NCBI RefSeq assembly: GCF_001618005.1
Contig: NZ_LQXA01000028.1
Location: 62,001-126,000 of the forward strand
Direction: 5' to 3'
Source: Clavibacter tessellarius
GTDB taxonomy: Bacteria > Actinomycetota > Actinomycetes > Actinomycetales > Microbacteriaceae
DNA: 64,000 nt
In this document: piece by piece, positions 1 through 7,473 of the stretch
Numbering within the stretch: position 1 is the stretch's first letter
How the letters are laid out: each line of letters begins with the position of its first letter
The notes under the pieces: model-generated
Database searches by the model: none
What the model was told of the DNA's origin: nothing
What the model saw: only the letters and a program-made list of their open reading frames with translations
Program-made: the position numbers and the translations under genes

Positions 1-399
1 GACGATCCGCGGCTCGAGCAGGCGAGCGGCGGTGGCGCGGGCGACGCGCAGGTCGACCCGGACGTCCGCGCGGAGGAGCAGGCCGCCGGGCGTCGTCTCG
101 ACGATCTCCCGCCCGGCGTCACCGAGGCGCGCGACGGCGGAGCGGAGGCTCGAGGCCGCGCGGCCGTCGCGCGCCTCGGGCCACAGCTCGGCCGCGAGCG
201 CGCCGCGGTCGGCGGGCCGGCTGCGGAGCGCCAGGGCGGCGATGAGGCGCTGCGTGCCGTCGGACAGGGCGGTGGCGGGCGGGCCCACCGTCGTCGTCGT
301 CGTCGTCGTCGTCGCGAGCGGGGCGGGTGGGTGCGAGGCGTCGGCGAGCGGGGCCAGGCCGGCGGCGCGGAACCCGCCGAGCAGGTCGACGCGGATCAC
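1..399 (-). CDS. SARP/AfsR-type BTAD regulator, N-terminal part (runs off left edge)
   Basis: The minus strand is open from a GTG at 399 to the window edge, about 133 residues. The translation begins VIRVDLLGGFRAAG. It continues with the SARP pattern: a QRLIAALALRSRP helix, an AAELWPEARDGRAASSLRSAVARL segment, and GGLLLRADVRVDL. This matches the winged-helix DNA-binding domain and the start of the bacterial transcriptional activation domain of AfsR/SARP regulators, which normally activate nearby genes. A run of eight Thr codons sits between the first strand and the first helix. A GTG at 417 is an alternative start. The gene lies downstream of the LPXTG-protein gene on the same strand, separated by a hairpin. 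The C-terminal part is outside the window, so effector or ATPase domains cannot be assessed. Confidence 0.6.
   Translation of the reverse strand, partial: MIRVDLLGGFRAAGLAPLADASHPPAPLATTTTTTTTVGPPATALSDGTQRLIAALALRSRPADRGALAAELWPEARDGRAASSLRSAVARLGDAGREIVETTPGGLLLRADVRVDLRVARATAARLLEPRIV
290..313. repeat. CGT trinucleotide repeat, eight units
   Basis: Eight CGT units lie inside the SARP-like gene and encode Thr8 on the minus strand. Slippage of whole units would change the length of the linker without breaking the frame. Confidence 0.8.
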
Positions 400-588
400 C
401 GGGCGGCCCCGGCGCACGCGGGGGAGGAGGTGGACGGGCTGTCGGGCCCGGTGCCGGTCACGGCATCACGACGCGCGACGAACGTGCTCCCGTCGTGCGC
501 GTGCTGATGCATGGGGCACCTCCGTCGCCGCCAACGTATCCGTTCGGCGACGAAAGCCCATCATCCGGGTGCTTTTGGGGCTAGGTGC

Positions 589-626
589 GCCGCGCCGCCC
601 GGCGACGGATCGACGGGCGGCGCGGC
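589..626 (-). terminator. Hairpin downstream of the LPXTG-protein gene
   Basis: Arms 589-600 and 615-626 are perfectly complementary (12 bp, GC only) around a 14-nt loop. The hairpin lies 18 nt past the stop codon of the surface-protein gene. There is no U-tract, as is usual in high-GC actinobacteria. Confidence 0.5.
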
Positions 627-643
627 ACGGGGTGCGAGGGCGG

Positions 644-1789
644 CTAGGCCTTCGCGGTCTTGCGTCGTGCGTGGATCCCGAGGCCCAGGGCTCCGAGGAC
701 CAGGGCGGCGAGGCCCCAGCCGATCGTGGGCGTGGGGTCGTATCCGGTGACCGGGAGGTTCCCGCCCGGCGTGGTGCCGCCTGGACCGAAGGGCGTCCCC
801 GGGGTGCGCGTGGCGGTCGGGGTGCCGGCCGTCGGCGTCGGGGTGCCCGTCGTGGCGCTGGGCGTGGGAGCGGTCGCGGTCGGGGTCGGCGCGGTCGCGG
901 TGGGCGTCGGCGCCGTGGGGGTGGGGGTCGGTGCCGTCGCGGTGGGCGTCGGCGTGGGAGCGTCGGTCGGCGACGTCGTGGGGGCCACGGTCGGCGACGT
1001 GGTCGGCGCGACGGTGGGCGTCGCCGTCGGGGTGACGACGGCGGTCACGAAGTTGCGGATGCGCGCGGAGCAGGTGACGGTCGCGCCGCCGCCGTTGCCG
1101 GATCCGATGCACTGGTCGACCTGCACCGCGAGCGCGGTGGAGGTCGTGGAGGTCGGCACGGTGCAGGTCACGCGACCGGCCCCGCCGCCGCCGTTGCCGG
1201 ACTGGTTGCACTGAGTGATGTCGGCGTTCGTCGTGCTGCCGACCGGGGAGCAGTTGACGGCGTTCGCGCCGCCGCCCTGTCCGGCGGCGATGCACTGGTT
1301 GACCGTCGCCGGCGTCGTGGTGCTCGTGCCGGTGATGTTGTTCGTGACGTCCACGGTGCATGCGACCTCGCCGCCGCCGCCGTTCCCGGATCCGTTGCAC
1401 TGGTCGACCGAGGTGACGATGGTCTGCGCGCTCTGCACGTCCGTGGTGCAGGTGCCGGCGGTGTTCGCGGCGCCGACGCAGACGACGGTCGTGACGGTCG
1501 ACGAGCCGACGCCGGTGGCCACGTCGAGGTTGTTGACGACGGTGACCGAGCAGGTGACCTGCTCGCCGCCCACGTTGGAGATCCCGTCGCACTGCTGGAT
1601 CGCGGTGGCGGTGGCGGCCGACGCGGAGTCGAGGGAGCTGCCGACGCCGACCCCGATGCCGACCACGGCCACGAGGGCGATGAGCGCGGCACCACCGGCG
1701 GCGACGAGACGCGCGCGGAGCGGGCGTCGAGGGCGGGTGATGCGGGTCGCGGGTGCGGCGGACCCGGGTGATGCGAGGTGATTCGGCAC
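644..1789 (-). CDS. LPXTG-anchored, glycine-rich repeat surface protein
   Basis: A 381-aa protein predicted to be exported and covalently anchored to the cell wall by sortase. After a basic n-region comes a hydrophobic stretch (about residues 28-48, AAGGALIALVAVVGIGVGVG). The ectodomain has about five copies of a roughly 45-aa repeat with the theme QCxGSGNGGGGxVxCTVxVxN, each with two cysteines. A long Pro/Thr-rich stalk follows. The C-terminus is a classical sorting signal: LPVTG at about 345-349, a membrane helix (GLAALVLGALGLGI) and the tail HARRKTAKA. The GTG start at 1789 is chosen because AAGGAG lies just upstream; longer in-frame extensions have no signal-peptide logic. Repeats and stalk are coded by GC-rich tandem DNA (about 820-1030), so copy number could vary between strains. 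Its ligand or role is unknown; adhesion is a guess. Confidence 0.8.
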   Translation of the reverse strand: MPNHLASPGSAAPATRITRPRRPLRARLVAAGGAALIALVAVVGIGVGVGSSLDSASAATATAIQQCDGISNVGGEQVTCSVTVVNNLDVATGVGSSTVTTVVCVGAANTAGTCTTDVQSAQTIVTSVDQCNGSGNGGGGEVACTVDVTNNITGTSTTTPATVNQCIAAGQGGGANAVNCSPVGSTTNADITQCNQSGNGGGGAGRVTCTVPTSTTSTALAVQVDQCIGSGNGGGATVTCSARIRNFVTAVVTPTATPTVAPTTSPTVAPTTSPTDAPTPTPTATAPTPTPTAPTPTATAPTPTATAPTPSATTGTPTPTAGTPTATRTPGTPFGPGGTTPGGNLPVTGYDPTPTIGWGLAALVLGALGLGIHARRKTAKA

Positions 1790-1943
1790 GGTGCTCCTTG
1801 TTCGGGAGCGAGCCTGCTCGCAGGGGCGCGACACGGCCGCGACGGCCGCGTGACCGGCGCGTGACACCCGGCGCGCCACGGCGCCGGATGCGCACGGCCG
1901 CGGTGCGCGGGCCATTCATTACGTGACTCCGGCGGGCATGCGA

Positions 1944-1975
1944 AGAGGGCCGATCCGCATGCGGATCGGCCCTCT
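1944..1975 (-). terminator. Perfect 16-bp inverted repeat after lsr2
   Basis: The 32-nt sequence is a perfect palindrome (two 16-nt arms with no spacer), 38 nt past the lsr2 stop. It probably terminates lsr2 transcription and insulates the downstream surface-protein gene. Confidence 0.75.
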
Positions 1976-2012
1976 CGGGTGCATTCCGCGCCAGGCGCGG
2001 GAAGCGGTGCGA

Positions 2013-2369
2013 CTACTTGTTGGAGCGGTACTCCTCGAGCAGGTCGGCCGAGATGCGGCCGCGCTCGGAGACCTTGTGGCCGTGCGCGCGCAGCCATTCG
2101 CGGGCGGCGCCGAGGTCCTCCTTGGGCGCGCTCGAGGACGAGCGACGCGGGCTGGAGGAGCGGCCGGAGGAGGCGCGGCCGACGCGGCGTGCGCGGTCGA
2201 CGTACGTGTCCAGCGCCTCACGGAGCTTCGCGGCGTTCGCGTCGCTCAGATCGATCTCGTAGTTCACGCCGTCGAGTGCGAAGGGGACGGTCTCGCCCTT
2301 TCCCTCATCGATGACGACGCCGTCGATGTCGTCGACGAGCGTGGTGACAACCTTGCGAGCCACGTCCAT
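2013..2369 (-). CDS. lsr2: Lsr2 nucleoid-associated protein
   Basis: A 118-aa H-NS-like protein of actinobacteria that bridges DNA and silences AT-rich, often horizontally acquired genes. The N-terminal dimerisation half (MDVARKVVTTLVDDIDG, then a YEIDLSDANAAKLREAL helix) is typical. A Ser/Arg-rich linker precedes the C-terminal DNA-binding domain. That domain has the AT-hook-like RGR motif in SERGRISADLLEEY, which inserts into the minor groove. Length is close to the mycobacterial protein. The start has a good Shine-Dalgarno sequence (AAGGAAAGG). A likely -10 element TATCGT lies at 2414-2419 on the minus strand, and the hairpin at 1944-1975 terminates it. Confidence 0.95.
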   Translation of the reverse strand: MDVARKVVTTLVDDIDGVVIDEGKGETVPFALDGVNYEIDLSDANAAKLREALDTYVDRARRVGRASSGRSSSPRRSSSSAPKEDLGAAREWLRAHGHKVSERGRISADLLEEYRSNK

Positions 2370-2732
2370 TCCTTTCCTTGCGGATGATGCATCCTGCGAT
2401 GCCTGCGTTCCACACGATACCGTTCCCGGCGTGATTTCCGAAACGAGACGCGCGATCCGGTCGTCGATTACGCGATATGCGCGTGCCCTGAGCGCGGCAT
2501 TCGCATTTCGGACCCGTCCGGGGATGCGCTCCGGCCCTTTCCGGGAGGGCGAACGGGCCGGCGCGGGCGTCCCCGCCGCCTATTTTCGGAAAGCGGGGAA
2601 TTTGATGCGTCCCGCAACGGATCCGCGGCGCCGGGGTGCGCAGGCGGGTGCGCAGGCGGGCGCCCGGACGCGCGAGGGCCCGCGGAGACGTGCTCCGCGG
2701 GCCCTCGATGCCGATCCTGCTGCGACGCCGGA
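2370..2732. other. 363-bp intergenic region, lsr2 promoter side
   Basis: No convincing gene. It holds the lsr2 promoter (TATCGT at 2414-2419, minus strand) and, near 2673-2707, a terminator. The stretch 2420-2620 is noticeably richer in A/T than the neighbouring genes, which might let Lsr2 bind its own promoter. I see no conserved RNA structure. Confidence 0.5.
2673..2707 (-). terminator. Hairpin downstream of the YrdC-fold gene
   Basis: Arms 2673-2686 and 2694-2707 pair perfectly over 14 bp with a 7-nt loop. The hairpin begins 26 nt past the stop codon of the minus-strand gene. Confidence 0.7.
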
Positions 2733-3515
2733 TCAGTAGTACTCGCCGTGGCGGTAGTCCCACGACGGGAACGACCGGGCGAGCGCCGACATGATGACGT
2801 CGACCGCGAGGCCGCGGCGGATGAGCGTGGGGCTCGGGGTGACGGAGCGCTCGCCGCGCTGCTCGGGGATGAGCGCGCCGGACGCGTCGACCATCGAGAC
2901 CATGACGCCCTGCTCGTGCCGGCTGGTCTCGTCGAGGCCCGGCTGGATGGAGGCGACGTACTCGTCGGCGGCGACGATGACGTCGGCCTGCTGCTCGATG
3001 CGCTCGCCGATGCCCTCGACGCGACCGCGATTGCCCTTGCCGGACGGGTTGGCCGAGCTGGCGAACGCGAGGCGCCCGCTCGCCCAGAGGTGCTCGGCGA
3101 GCTGCTCGGCGGGGCGGCCGAAGCGGATCACGAAGCAGCTCGTGCCGCGGCGGTCCATGGCGAGCTGCGCCGCGGTCTCGTCGGGGAGGAGGTGCTTCGC
3201 GTCCTCGCGCCAGGGGAGGATGCAGCCGAGCAGCACGTCCGCGTCCCAGTGCTCCTGGTAGAAGGCGAGGATCTCGTCGTTCAGCACGGCGAGCTGCTGC
3301 AGCTGCTCGATGCTCGTGCAGAGGACCACGCCCGGCTTGTCGCGGTTGCGCTGCTTGGCATCGAACTTGCGCTCGAGGCCCGCTCCGTCGGTGGTCATGA
3401 GGATGTAGCCGACCTTGGTGGCGGCGACGACGAGCCCGCCGGGGGCTTCGATCGCGGCGGCGGCGCGCTCGTCGAGGCTGCCGTCCCAGGGGATCGTGCG
3501 GGTGGTGTCGGTCAT
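2733..3515 (-). CDS. YrdC/Sua5/YciO-fold protein
   Basis: A 260-aa protein of the YrdC-like fold, whose characterised members (TsaC/Sua5) make threonylcarbamoyl-AMP from Thr, bicarbonate and ATP for tRNA t6A. Visible family features are VGYILMTTDGAGLERKFDAKQRNRDKPG near residues 37-65, with the basic K..R nucleotide-binding pattern, the FVIRFGRP strand, and the conserved SANPSGKGN loop. It is longer than TsaC and its N-terminus is not the canonical PTETVYGLG form. It may therefore be a paralogue of unknown substrate rather than the tRNA enzyme. The ATG at 3515 is the only start that keeps the domain compact. It follows the PucR gene on the same strand after 154 nt, so it is probably a separate unit. 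Confidence 0.7.
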   Translation of the reverse strand: MTDTTRTIPWDGSLDERAAAAIEAPGGLVVAATKVGYILMTTDGAGLERKFDAKQRNRDKPGVVLCTSIEQLQQLAVLNDEILAFYQEHWDADVLLGCILPWREDAKHLLPDETAAQLAMDRRGTSCFVIRFGRPAEQLAEHLWASGRLAFASSANPSGKGNRGRVEGIGERIEQQADVIVAADEYVASIQPGLDETSRHEQGVMVSMVDASGALIPEQRGERSVTPSPTLIRRGLAVDVIMSALARSFPSWDYRHGEYY

Positions 3516-3669
3516 GGGCGCGTGCCTCTCGTACGTGTCGGGAAGGGGAGCATGGGCGCACCTGCGTCGGGCCGGGATGCGCCGTGCCGCGCGTGCGGCG
3601 ATCAGGCGGTGTGGACGACGGTAGGCGCGGCGGCTGGGCGGGACGGGTGAGCGTCCACAGGGGACGACC

Positions 3670-5211
3670 CTATCCCTCCGCCGCCAGCACCGTGCGGCAG
3701 GCGAGGTGCAGCGCGAGGCGCGTCTCGGCGTCCGCGAGGTCGACCTGGAGGATGCGCTGCACGCGCTGGATCCGCTCGGCCACCGTGTTGCGGTGCACGG
3801 CCAGGATCGAGGCGGTCTCGGCGACCGACGACTCGGCGTCGAGGTAGGTCGCGAGGGTGGCGAGGAGGTCGCCCGCGGTCTGCCGGCGCAGCGGCGCGAG
3901 CAGCTCGAGCGCCGCCGGCTGGAAGGTGTCGGTCTGCGTCCAGGCGAGGAGCAGCTGCGCGAGGCCCAGGCGGTCGACGTGGAGGAAGCGGCCGGACTGC
4001 GGCCGGGAGGCGGCGAGACGCGCGGCGTCGGCGGCCTCCGTGAGCGAGCGCGCGATCCCGGCCGGCCCGTGGTGCACGCGTCCGACGCCGACCGCGCTCG
4101 ACAGGTCGTCGTCCCACCGCTGCTGCGCCCGCCGCACCGCACGCGCGGCCGCCTGGGCCGCGGGGACGTCGGGCTCGAGGTCGAACGTGATCCACGCGGC
4201 CCAGCCGTCGCCCTGCTCGACCACGCCCACGTCGAGGCCCTCCGCCGCGAGCGCCTCGATGAGCTCGTAGCGGCGGCCGACGGTGTCCACGTCCTGGCGC
4301 GCCACGACGCGCACCCCCATGTGCCAGCCCTCGACGCGCCAGCCGAGCTCGAGGGCGCGGCGGAGCAGCCCGGCGCCGGGGGCGTCCCCCGCCTCCAGGA
4401 GCTCGCCGAGCAGCGCGATGCGCCACCGGGCCTCGCGCTCGTCGACCACGCGCCGCAGCGACAGCCGGTGGCCGACCGCGAGCGCGGCGATGGGGAGGGC
4501 GGCGGCCACGGCGTCGACCTCGGCGGGCACAGACCCGGGGACCTCGACCACCAGCCAGCTCGGCGCGACCAGACCGGAGTCGACCCGCGCGCTCACCAGC
4601 GTGCCGGTCTCGCCGACGGGGCGCGCGTCGACGTGCCCGGGGAGCCCCTCGGCGATCGCGGCGCGCGCCTCGGAGGACGGGAGCGCGCCATCGGGCGCGA
4701 GGACGCGGCCGGAGGAGTCGACGAGGAGCGCCGGCCGGCCGAGGAGCGCGGTCGCCGCGACGAGGGTGTCGGCCGGATCCCGGTCGGCGTCCGCGAGCGC
4801 CGTGACGGCGTCGAGCGCGGCCCGTCCCGCGGCAGCGCGGGCATCGCCGAGACGGTCGTGGAGGGCGAGCGAGGTGGCCCACGCGTCGTCGCACGCGAGG
4901 ACGACGACGCCGAGCCGGGCTGCGAGGAGGGACGTGGCCGGATCCACCGCGACGGCCGCATCGAGCACGACCACGGTCACCCCCCGGTCGGCGAGGCGGC
5001 GCAGGCGGGCGTCGAACCGCCAGGTGGTGCGCTCGGTCCGGTCGAGGACCACGAGCACGTCCGTCCCCGGGGGCAGCGGCTCGTCCGACGGGGCGTCCAT
5101 CAGCACGCCCTGGACCCGCGTCACGGCCGGGTCCGCGGATCCGGCCAGGCGGCGCACGTCGGCGAGCGACGCGTGGTCGAGCAGCGCGGAGAGGACGACC
5201 GGGCGGATCAC
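3670..5211 (-). CDS. PucR-family transcriptional regulator
   Basis: A 513-aa regulator with the PucR/CdaR layout: an N-terminal sensory region (about 1-170), a divergent GGDEF-like middle domain, and a C-terminal helix-turn-helix. The HTH is ETASILAVHRNTVAERIQRVQRIL, followed by ETRLALHLACRTVL. PucR proteins control purine, allantoin and related nitrogen catabolism. The GTG start at 5211 overlaps the stop of the upstream DUF917 gene by four bases (GTGA), so the two are translationally coupled. Its place at the end of the permease-HyuA-DUF917 cluster suggests it senses the substrate or a product of that pathway. Confidence 0.85.
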   Translation of the reverse strand: MIRPVVLSALLDHASLADVRRLAGSADPAVTRVQGVLMDAPSDEPLPPGTDVLVVLDRTERTTWRFDARLRRLADRGVTVVVLDAAVAVDPATSLLAARLGVVVLACDDAWATSLALHDRLGDARAAAGRAALDAVTALADADRDPADTLVAATALLGRPALLVDSSGRVLAPDGALPSSEARAAIAEGLPGHVDARPVGETGTLVSARVDSGLVAPSWLVVEVPGSVPAEVDAVAAALPIAALAVGHRLSLRRVVDEREARWRIALLGELLEAGDAPGAGLLRRALELGWRVEGWHMGVRVVARQDVDTVGRRYELIEALAAEGLDVGVVEQGDGWAAWITFDLEPDVPAAQAAARAVRRAQQRWDDDLSSAVGVGRVHHGPAGIARSLTEAADAARLAASRPQSGRFLHVDRLGLAQLLLAWTQTDTFQPAALELLAPLRRQTAGDLLATLATYLDAESSVAETASILAVHRNTVAERIQRVQRILQVDLADAETRLALHLACRTVLAAEG

Positions 5212-6281
5212 GCGGGCACCTCGACGGCGCCGAAGCCGAACGCCGCGGGGGAGACCGCGGCCCGGCGCTCGGCCGTGGCCGTCCACCAGGCGGGGGCCTC
5301 CAGCGCGACGACGGCGACCTTCGCGCCCGGCCGCACGGCGTCGACGAGGAGCGCTCCGGCGCCCGCCACGGAGAGGCCCGGCACCGCGATGACGGTGATG
5401 ATGTCGGGTGCCGCGGCCACGGGCAGGCCGTCCGCGAGCGCGACGACGAACTCGTTCTCGGCCTCGAGCCGGATGACCGCGCCGCTCCGCTCGTCCACGA
5501 CGCTGACGGTGGTCACGTCGAAGCGGCCGCGGCGCGGCGAGGTGACGACGTCGACCACGCGACCGTGCCCGAGGAGCACGCCGCCGAGCGCCTTCGCGAG
5601 GTCGGCCGGAGCGTCCGTGCCGTCGGCCGCGCGCAGGGCCCGCCCGAGCCGGCGCGCACGCTCGGCGGTGCCCGGGATCGCCGTCGCGCGGAGGTCGGCG
5701 GCGCGCTGCGGCGACAGGGCGAGCGCGGCCCAGCCGGAGGAGTGCGCGATGGCGAGCCGCAGCAGGCCCTCCACCTCCGAGGGGCTGACGCCGTCGAGCA
5801 GCATGGTGCGTCCGCCCGGCTCGGCGACGACGCACGGCGAGATGGCGCGGCCGGAGACGACGAGGCTCGACTGGTCGATGCGGGGGAACGCGCGTCCCAT
5901 GAGGTCGGCGTCGAGCAGCGGCAGGCCGGTCATCGACGCCGCCGCGAAGGGCGCGAGCCCGTTGACGCCCGCCATCTCGAGCGGCATGAGCGCCGCGGGA
6001 GGCGTGCCCGTCCACCGCGTGAGCGCCTGCACCGCCTCGGGCAGCTCCGTGCCGGAGGGGAGCTTCTCGCGGAGCACCGACGTGGATCCGATGTAGCCCA
6101 CCGGCACCACGAGGTCGTCCGGGTCGAGGTCGTCGAGCCCGATGCCGCGCACCGGGGCCGTGGCGAGCTGCCGGGCGGTGGCGGCCGCGAGGATCCGCGG
6201 GTCGCCGCCGCCGCCCGAGCCCAGCAGCATCAGCCCGGCGACGAGGTCGGGGAGGTCGTCGACTCCCAGGTCCCGGCTCAC
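5208..6281 (-). CDS. DUF917-family protein (first copy)
   Basis: About 357 aa from the chosen start. The glycine-rich N-terminal motif (AGLMLLGSGGGGDP) is the hallmark of the DUF917 family. These proteins usually sit beside hydantoinase/oxoprolinase subunits; as far as I recall, Pfam later named the family after an S-methyl-thiohydantoin desulfurase activity. Metal-ligand-like acidic residues follow (DADLMGRAFP). A GTG at 6290 gives a slightly longer form. I prefer GTG 6281 because TACCGT at 6289-6294 lies exactly 7 nt upstream, the spacing of the leaderless starts found elsewhere in this window. It would then have its own promoter while still being co-directional with the second DUF917 gene. 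Substrate unknown. Confidence 0.8.
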   Translation of the reverse strand: MSRDLGVDDLPDLVAGLMLLGSGGGGDPRILAAATARQLATAPVRGIGLDDLDPDDLVVPVGYIGSTSVLREKLPSGTELPEAVQALTRWTGTPPAALMPLEMAGVNGLAPFAAASMTGLPLLDADLMGRAFPRIDQSSLVVSGRAISPCVVAEPGGRTMLLDGVSPSEVEGLLRLAIAHSSGWAALALSPQRAADLRATAIPGTAERARRLGRALRAADGTDAPADLAKALGGVLLGHGRVVDVVTSPRRGRFDVTTVSVVDERSGAVIRLEAENEFVVALADGLPVAAAPDIITVIAVPGLSVAGAGALLVDAVRPGAKVAVVALEAPAWWTATAERRAAVSPAAFGFGAVEVPA

Positions 6282-6288
6282 CGGCGTC

Positions 6289-6294
6289 ACGGTA
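6289..6294 (-). promoter_or_regulatory. Leaderless -10 element (TACCGT) for DUF917-PucR pair
   Basis: TACCGT on the minus strand is followed after 7 nt by GTG 6281. The same hexamer precedes the MazG-like gene. Confidence 0.4.
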
Positions 6295-6357
6295 GCACCC
6301 GGCCGTCCGCCCTCCCCGGGCCTCGGCCGGGCCCGTCCGTCCTCGCCCGGCGCCCGG

Positions 6358-7473
6358 CTACCGCGGGAAGGCGTCGACGGGGGAGCGGACGGGATCGATG
6401 TCGTAGCCGAAGTAGCGCGGCCCCGTGAGCTCGATGCCGCGCGGGCTGTGCCAGCGCTCGTCGGCCGGCGCGCTGACCACGCGCACGCGCTGCCCGAAGC
6501 GCAGCGTCTCCGTGGTGATCGGCTCGCCCGTCTCGCTGTCGAGCACCATGATCAGGTCGGGCGTCGAGGCCACGGGGACCCCGTCGATCGACGCCAGCAG
6601 CATCTCGTTCTGGAAGCCGAGCACGATCTCGCGGCCCTCGTCGGCGCCCGTGCCCTGGATCCTGGCCTCGCCCTTCGCGAAGCCTGCGACCGTGCGCCGG
6701 GCCACGTCCACGACCTTGCCGCCGAGGAGCACCGCGCCGCCGAGCCGCCCGGCCACCGCCTCCACCGGGTCGACGAGCGCGTCGCGCGCCTCCTCCACCA
6801 GCGTGCCGAGCTCGTGGCACAGCGAGAGCGTGCGCGGCACGAAGGACGTCTTGATCTGCGCGCCCGTCATCGCGTAGTTCGACATGATCATCGAGCTGCC
6901 CATCTGCACGGCCACCGGTCGGGTGAGCCGCTCGGCCCAGGCGTTGTCGATGGTGTCGACGACGCCCGTGTTGCCCTTCTCGTCGGCGAAGGACATGGGC
7001 GTCGCGCGGATGCCGTCGATCGTGGGGATCACCATCTGGATCTCGGGGAACGCGCGTCCCATCCCGTCGCCGTCCACGAGCGGCAGGCCCATGCGCGCGG
7101 CGGCGACCATGGGGATGGTGGAGTTCGCGCCGCCCACCTCGATGCACGCGACGTGCGTGGGCGTCACGCCGAGGTAGCGGGCGAGCGACAGGATCGCGCC
7201 CTGCAGCTGCTCGACCGTGGGGAGCTTCTCGACCATCACGGTGGGCGCGCCCATCATCGCGACGGGGATCACGACCGCGTCGTCCGGCAGGTCGAACGGG
7301 TCGGCGAGCGGGATGGGGCCGAGCTCCTTGATCGCCTCGGCCGCGAGCAGGCGCCCGATGTAGGGGTCGCCGCCGCCGCCCGTGCCGAGGATGGCGGCGC
7401 CGCGCGCGATGGCGGGCAGGTGCTCCAGCCGGATCTCGGTGAGGCGGGTGCGGGGCACGGTCGTGTCAGACAT
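6358..7473 (-). CDS. DUF917-family protein (second copy)
   Basis: A 371-aa homologue of the adjacent DUF917 protein. The shared motifs are GAAILGTGGGGDPYIG near residues 26-41, GLPLVDGDGMGRAFPE, and a C-terminal half with APDLI/TPDLIMVLD strands. The ATG at 7473 overlaps the end of the hydantoinase-like gene by 8 nt, so it belongs to that transcript. Two divergent copies side by side suggest either a hetero-oligomer or two successive steps in the same pathway. The known chemistry of the family concerns cyclic ureido/thioureido rings, consistent with the HyuA and NCS1 neighbours. Confidence 0.85.
   Translation of the reverse strand: MSDTTVPRTRLTEIRLEHLPAIARGAAILGTGGGGDPYIGRLLAAEAIKELGPIPLADPFDLPDDAVVIPVAMMGAPTVMVEKLPTVEQLQGAILSLARYLGVTPTHVACIEVGGANSTIPMVAAARMGLPLVDGDGMGRAFPEIQMVIPTIDGIRATPMSFADEKGNTGVVDTIDNAWAERLTRPVAVQMGSSMIMSNYAMTGAQIKTSFVPRTLSLCHELGTLVEEARDALVDPVEAVAGRLGGAVLLGGKVVDVARRTVAGFAKGEARIQGTGADEGREIVLGFQNEMLLASIDGVPVASTPDLIMVLDSETGEPITTETLRFGQRVRVVSAPADERWHSPRGIELTGPRYFGYDIDPVRSPVDAFPR

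Noticed and set aside
32-1771. Plus-strand frame of 579 codons over the SARP and LPXTG genes
   Set aside because: The minus-strand reading gives a sorting signal, signal peptide and regular repeats, whereas this frame gives Arg/Gly low complexity.
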